Part shown: positions 37,256-64,000 of the stretch, piece after piece
How positions within the stretch are numbered: position 1 is the stretch's first letter
Layout of the letters: every line of letters begins with the position of its first letter
Source: Watersipora subatra
Lineage: Eukaryota > Bryozoa > Gymnolaemata > Cheilostomatida > Watersiporidae
Assembly: GCF_963576615.1 (NCBI RefSeq)
Contig: NC_088711.1
Span: 23,220,182-23,284,181 of the forward strand
DNA length: 64,000 nucleotides
Reading direction: 5' to 3'
Notes under the pieces: model-generated
What the model saw: only the letters and a program-made list of their open reading frames with translations
What the model was told of the DNA's origin: nothing
Database searches by the model: none
Program-made: the position numbers and the translations under genes

Positions 37256-37549
37256 GATTATAGAATATGGATTATAGAATATGGATTATAGAATATGGAT
37301 TATAGAATATGGATTATAGAATATGGTATATAGAATATGGATTATAGAATATTGATTATAGAATATGGATTATAGAATATGGATTATAAAATATGGATTA
37401 TATAATATTGATTATAGAATATGGATTATAGAATATGGATTATAGAATATGGATTATAGAATATGGATTATAGAATATGGATTATAGAATATGGATTATA
37501 GAATATGGATTATAGAATATTGATTATAGAATATGGATTATAGAATATG
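37256..37549. repeat. 14-bp minisatellite, 21 units
   Basis: GATTATAGAATATG repeats 21 times in exact register (294 bp), with a few point variants (GTATATAGAATATG, TTGATTATAG). Confidence 0.95.
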
Positions 37550-37904
37550 GATTGTCAGGTGATAAAAGATCAAAAGAATATATTTACATGACAGTGATTT
37601 TTGCCACTTCTATGCATAGTTTTGTATCGAAGGTATGAAGGTAATTTAACTTGTCTCTGTTACTTTAATGAGTGAGTCTATTCGCTTCTATATGGTCTTT
37701 GCAGTTTAAAGGTGAACAGAATCTATCCAATGAAAAACTTGCATGTTAACACGTGCAAGTTGTCGATGCTCGCGTTGTGTTAATTAATATTCTTGTCGAT
37801 TCCACCTATTGCACTCAGCTTGAAATGATGGTTAATAACATTAAACATATTAAATTACAGATTATATACATGTAGGTTCAAATTATACACACACATATAC
37901 GTAT

Positions 37905-39240
37905 ATATTTATAACATATATTATATATAGTTATAAAAATATTTATATAAATATTTATACAAATGAATATTATATATATATATCTAATATATGTTCACAA
38001 AAAATATTTTATATAGGCCTACATATATTTATGTATATATAAATAAATAATATCATATATATTATTTATATTATATTCCCACGACCAAATGAGTGGGAGC
38101 GAAGTTTGAGAGTTTTTATGATAAATGCATGTGCACACAACTTATGAAAATTATTCATCAACAACGTCGCAAACCCTTGTATCGAAATCTCATCAACAAA
38201 TTTAACCAGTTTTTTGTAGTCGTTAAAGTATAATAATGATACAAAACACATACAAGCCTATTTCAATATGTTACCAAGTCTTTGAAAATTGTCGACATAT
38301 TCCTAAACCTTACCCATCTGATCGGGTTATACACGAATAGACAGATTAATTTGGCTTAAAATCTTTATTAAAACTGGTTATCTTTACTTTTATCAAAATT
38401 AGGACCGGCAAACGAAACGCCGAGTGACAGAGAATAGAACCATTAAGTCGTGCGTATTTCACGAAAAAATAACGTGCAAATTTCACTAGTTTATAGCATT
38501 GTCGAATTGCCGAAGATTTCTGTAATTAACGTAGAAGTACAAAAATCATTTCTTTTTTGGCGATTTCAAAGTAACTGACATTTTCGAAACTTTTGAGTAC
38601 TTTGGTATTCCAACTGATGTCCAAAGCAGTGAAAGTGAAGGAAATGACGATGATATTTTTTTCTAACGATTCTTATGAGATTATCACAACTTCTTGATAT
38701 TGTTAGCTATGACGTTTTGAAATGTAAACAAAATTGTGCATTAGTTTTCTATTATTACTGTATTACTATATTAATAATATTGGTTATTCTAATAATATCA
38801 GTGCATTTTACTTCTAATATTGAATTTCTCCTATTGCAGGGGGAGAGATATAAACATATAATCTTTTCCTTTCATTATTGCTGTTTGTTGTATATAATAA
38901 CACCCACACCCAGTACATTACAGCTACCATTGCAGTTATCCTATTGCACTGCAGGGCCATTTGACTGCTAATATTGCATTTCTCAACCATCAGTACCCTT
39001 TCTTTTTTCCAATATCACTTTGGTCGTGGGCTGTATGACAGTGGAATTTCTAGTCTAATATATAATATAAATAATATATATAACATTATTTATATATATA
39101 AATATATGTACATACAAATATATTTTTATGAATCAATATTATATATATAATATTTATTCATAGAAATATTTATATAATTACATAAATATTGATCTAAATA
39201 TAAGTATTTATATAATTATATATAATATATATTGTGTAAT
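37905..39240. repeat. Inverted-repeat element with long AT-rich arms
   Basis: The left arm (about 37920-38085) and the right arm (about 39056-39200) are mutually complementary AT-rich sequence (TATAATATAAATAATATATA reads outward from both). Inside are inverted CCCACGACCAAA (38088) and TTTGGTCGTGGG (39021). The core of about 950 bp has only short ORFs, including 98 codons at 38675-38971. It is probably a DNA transposon or foldback element with no recognised transposase. Confidence 0.5.
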
Positions 39241-39334
39241 ATATGTATATATAGAGATATACATATATATTATATATATATGTATATATATATGTACCTA
39301 CATATATAATATATATAGGGACATATACTTATAA

Positions 39335-39335
39335 A

Positions 39336-39418
<83 letters not shown>

Positions 39419-39425
39419 TATATAT
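39335..39425. repeat. (AT)n microsatellite
   Basis: Uninterrupted ATATAT from about 39342 to 39416, within a wider AT-rich palindromic zone (39060-39440). Confidence 0.95.
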
Positions 39426-39587
39426 ATATATGTATATATTTTGAGTGACATAGACATGTCAAGGACTCACAATTTGTGAAACTGTAAACTGTTGTCTCTG
39501 CTCATTTTGGATACTATGCTGTTTTATTTAATCTTTCCAACAGTTTGTTCTGCAGGCTCTACATAAACATAGTTCCTTCTAAACAGA

Positions 39588-39970
39588 CTAGCCAAATACT
39601 CGCGTTGCATGAGCAGTAAAATTATTACCCAATGAACTTGAGTAACTCACCTCGTAAGCTAGTAATCTAAATCTTTACTAAAACAATAGCCCGTTTGAAG
39701 CTAGTTTAATAACCATTATGTGTAACAACCAACCATGCTTGTTAATAATCCCAAGCAAGAGTATTTTACCCGATGTAATGAATGTCATGACAATCGTTCA
39801 TCGCTATGGTCAGCTAAACGATCGTAGTGATTTAGATCGCTGGTCCTCAGACCTGGAGGTTCCAGGATCAAACCCTCTGCAAAGTGGATTTTTCATTGCT
39901 AGATTTCGATCGCTATAACTGGACACATGAAGAACAAAAAACAAAAGACTAACACCGAGATATATATAGC
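39588..39970 (-). mobile_element. Helitron-like/SINE composite, minus-strand copy
   Basis: On the minus strand the 3' end reads CATGCAACGCGAGTATTTGG then CTAG|T (host base 39587). The plus strand at about 39817-39965 carries the tRNA-like SINE (GGTTCCAGGATCAAACCC as box B, then TTTTTCATTGCTAGATTTCG and GCTATAACTGGACACATGAA). A stretch of ATATAT follows. The outer edge is approximate. It lies just downstream of the SLC23 stop. Confidence 0.55.
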
Positions 39971-40387
39971 TTTTATATATATATATATAGCTTTTATATA
40001 TATATTCTTTGATCATGTCAACCAATAATTAGCCATAAAATATGCCTGAGAATTAAATGCATGCATCCAAGCATGCAATTTTACGCCGCTACAACTATGC
40101 TACTTTGCCTACTAGCTTTGCATCCTTTAAAAATGGAATGAACTCAACTTAAAGCATATTTATAACAGAGTAAAAATGTTTTTATCCAAATAACTTGATT
40201 AATCAATGTAAAAAATGCTAGCTGAGAGTAAACATAATTTTGTTTGTGCTGTGCATCCTCCTCAGGTCCAGTGTCCATAATGAAAACACTGTTGCAGTGT
40301 CTTATACCACTAGTTCATGTCAAGACATAATAATCACAAAATGGATATGTAGCATTAATTCATTTGATGTATCAAATGTAAAAAAAG

Positions 40388-62973
<22,586 letters not shown>

Positions 62974-64000
62974 CTGGAGACAAAAGCTATATTTATGAAC
63001 AGCAGGAAGTCAGCCAACGCTCAGCGTTATGAAAGGAGGTTTTTGCTTCAAAACTTTTCCTTGGCTAGTATAGGCTTTCGTATAAGTTGTTTTATGATAT
63101 TCACAATTCTAAGCTGTGGTTAATATTATCAATTTCGCAATGCATTCTGGTACTGTCACAATTTCTGCTTAGCTACATACCAGCTAACATACATAAACAT
63201 CTGCCAAGTACAAATAATGCTAAAACAACTATTCCATACCTTAAAATACTGTTTAAATGGAGATCATTTTTAGAAACTCAAATATTAAGGAACTATGTTT
63301 GTCAAATGAATGATAATTTGGCATGTGAGCTAAAATAAAAAAAGTTACCACTTAGTACTGTTGCATTTGTATATGATTCAAAGAAAATTTTTCAAGGCTT
63401 GTTATTAGACTAGGATTAAAATACCAATGAAAAATTTGGTGTTTGACAGTGTGAGCAGCCAACTGGATATGACTGGATATGCTTATATGTACATGTATGC
63501 GTATAGGGGTCTGTCAAAAGTACAAAGTGAAACTTTGGTTAAAGCTGTCTGGAACTGAATGTGTTTACGAACTGAATACTAAATTCATATTCCAGTTCAT
63601 CAAACGCAGCAGTCTGAAGTACACACACTTAGTGCATAAACAACACACAGCTTACCAAGGTATTGGTAGACCACTACTCATTTGAGTAGGGGTATATTAT
63701 CTACAGCTGGAACAATTATTGATACAGCAGAAGTGTCACTATTTGTTACTCATACTAAAAAAACTGAAGAACTATTGCATGAATTTATAAGTGAACTTGC
63801 ACACATCAGCCATATTTGATACAAATTTCTTTGCCGTGATTGGCTCATGAAATAATACAAAGTCACCATAGAAAAGATGAGGTCATTTAATTTAAAGCTA
63901 TCTCCATGAGCACAAGTTACAAAACGTGTTTTGATTTTATCGCAAGCTTTCAATTGGGAATGAAAATATCGAAGAATTGAAGGTCAAAAAGTTAGAGGCT

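Overview
This is animal nuclear DNA. It is AT-rich, has long introns with GT..AG junctions in correct phase, and carries many minisatellites and DNA transposons. Four conserved animal protein genes can be rebuilt exon by exon, and all four lie on the minus strand. Read from right to left they are: a nucleobase/ascorbate-type transporter of the SLC23 family (13 exons, about 62973 down to 40388, its first exon or exons beyond the right edge); a complete 4-exon sugar transporter of the MFSD4/NaGLT1 group (30198-26616); a complete 2-exon Golgi sulfotransferase of the galactose-3-O-sulfotransferase family (21289-16804); and the WASH-complex tail subunit FAM21/WASHC2 (15 exons, 16195-419, its C-terminal end beyond the left edge). 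No plus-strand host gene is supported. The repeat content suggests an invertebrate, possibly a lophotrochozoan such as a bryozoan, but I cannot fix the species from sequence alone.

Layout: 1-16195 is WASHC2, whose introns hold five TTAA-type inverted-repeat elements, a 1.26-kb hAT element with a perfect 8-bp target duplication, a 178-bp hAT MITE and a tRNA-derived SINE. Positions 16804-21289 are the sulfotransferase, whose intron holds a 1,008-bp array of 28 exact-length 36-bp units. Positions 21798-24455 are a decayed Helitron. Positions 26616-30198 are the MFSD4-like gene. Positions 30199-40387 are intergenic: a pyrimidine tract, three minisatellites one after another, an inverted-repeat AT-rich element and Helitron/SINE composites. 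From 40388 to the right edge is the SLC23 gene.

The gene products act in different places: endosomal actin and retromer sorting (WASHC2), Golgi glycan sulfation (GAL3ST-like), and plasma-membrane uptake of sugar and of ascorbate or nucleobase (MFSD4-like, SLC23). I see no shared pathway. The same-strand order looks like ordinary neighbourhood rather than an operon.

The most unusual signal is a set of tandem repeats that begin exactly at exon edges. The MFSD4-like gene has a 16 x 22-bp array that repeats its own 5' splice donor. The SLC23 gene has a 4 x 33-bp array and a 3 x 13-bp array ending at 3' splice acceptors, plus a 40-bp duplication of a whole acceptor. Other points of interest are four sequence-unrelated families of TTAA-flanked elements that all have AG...CT termini, two Helitron-like 3' ends facing each other, and a phase-symmetric candidate cassette exon in SLC23.
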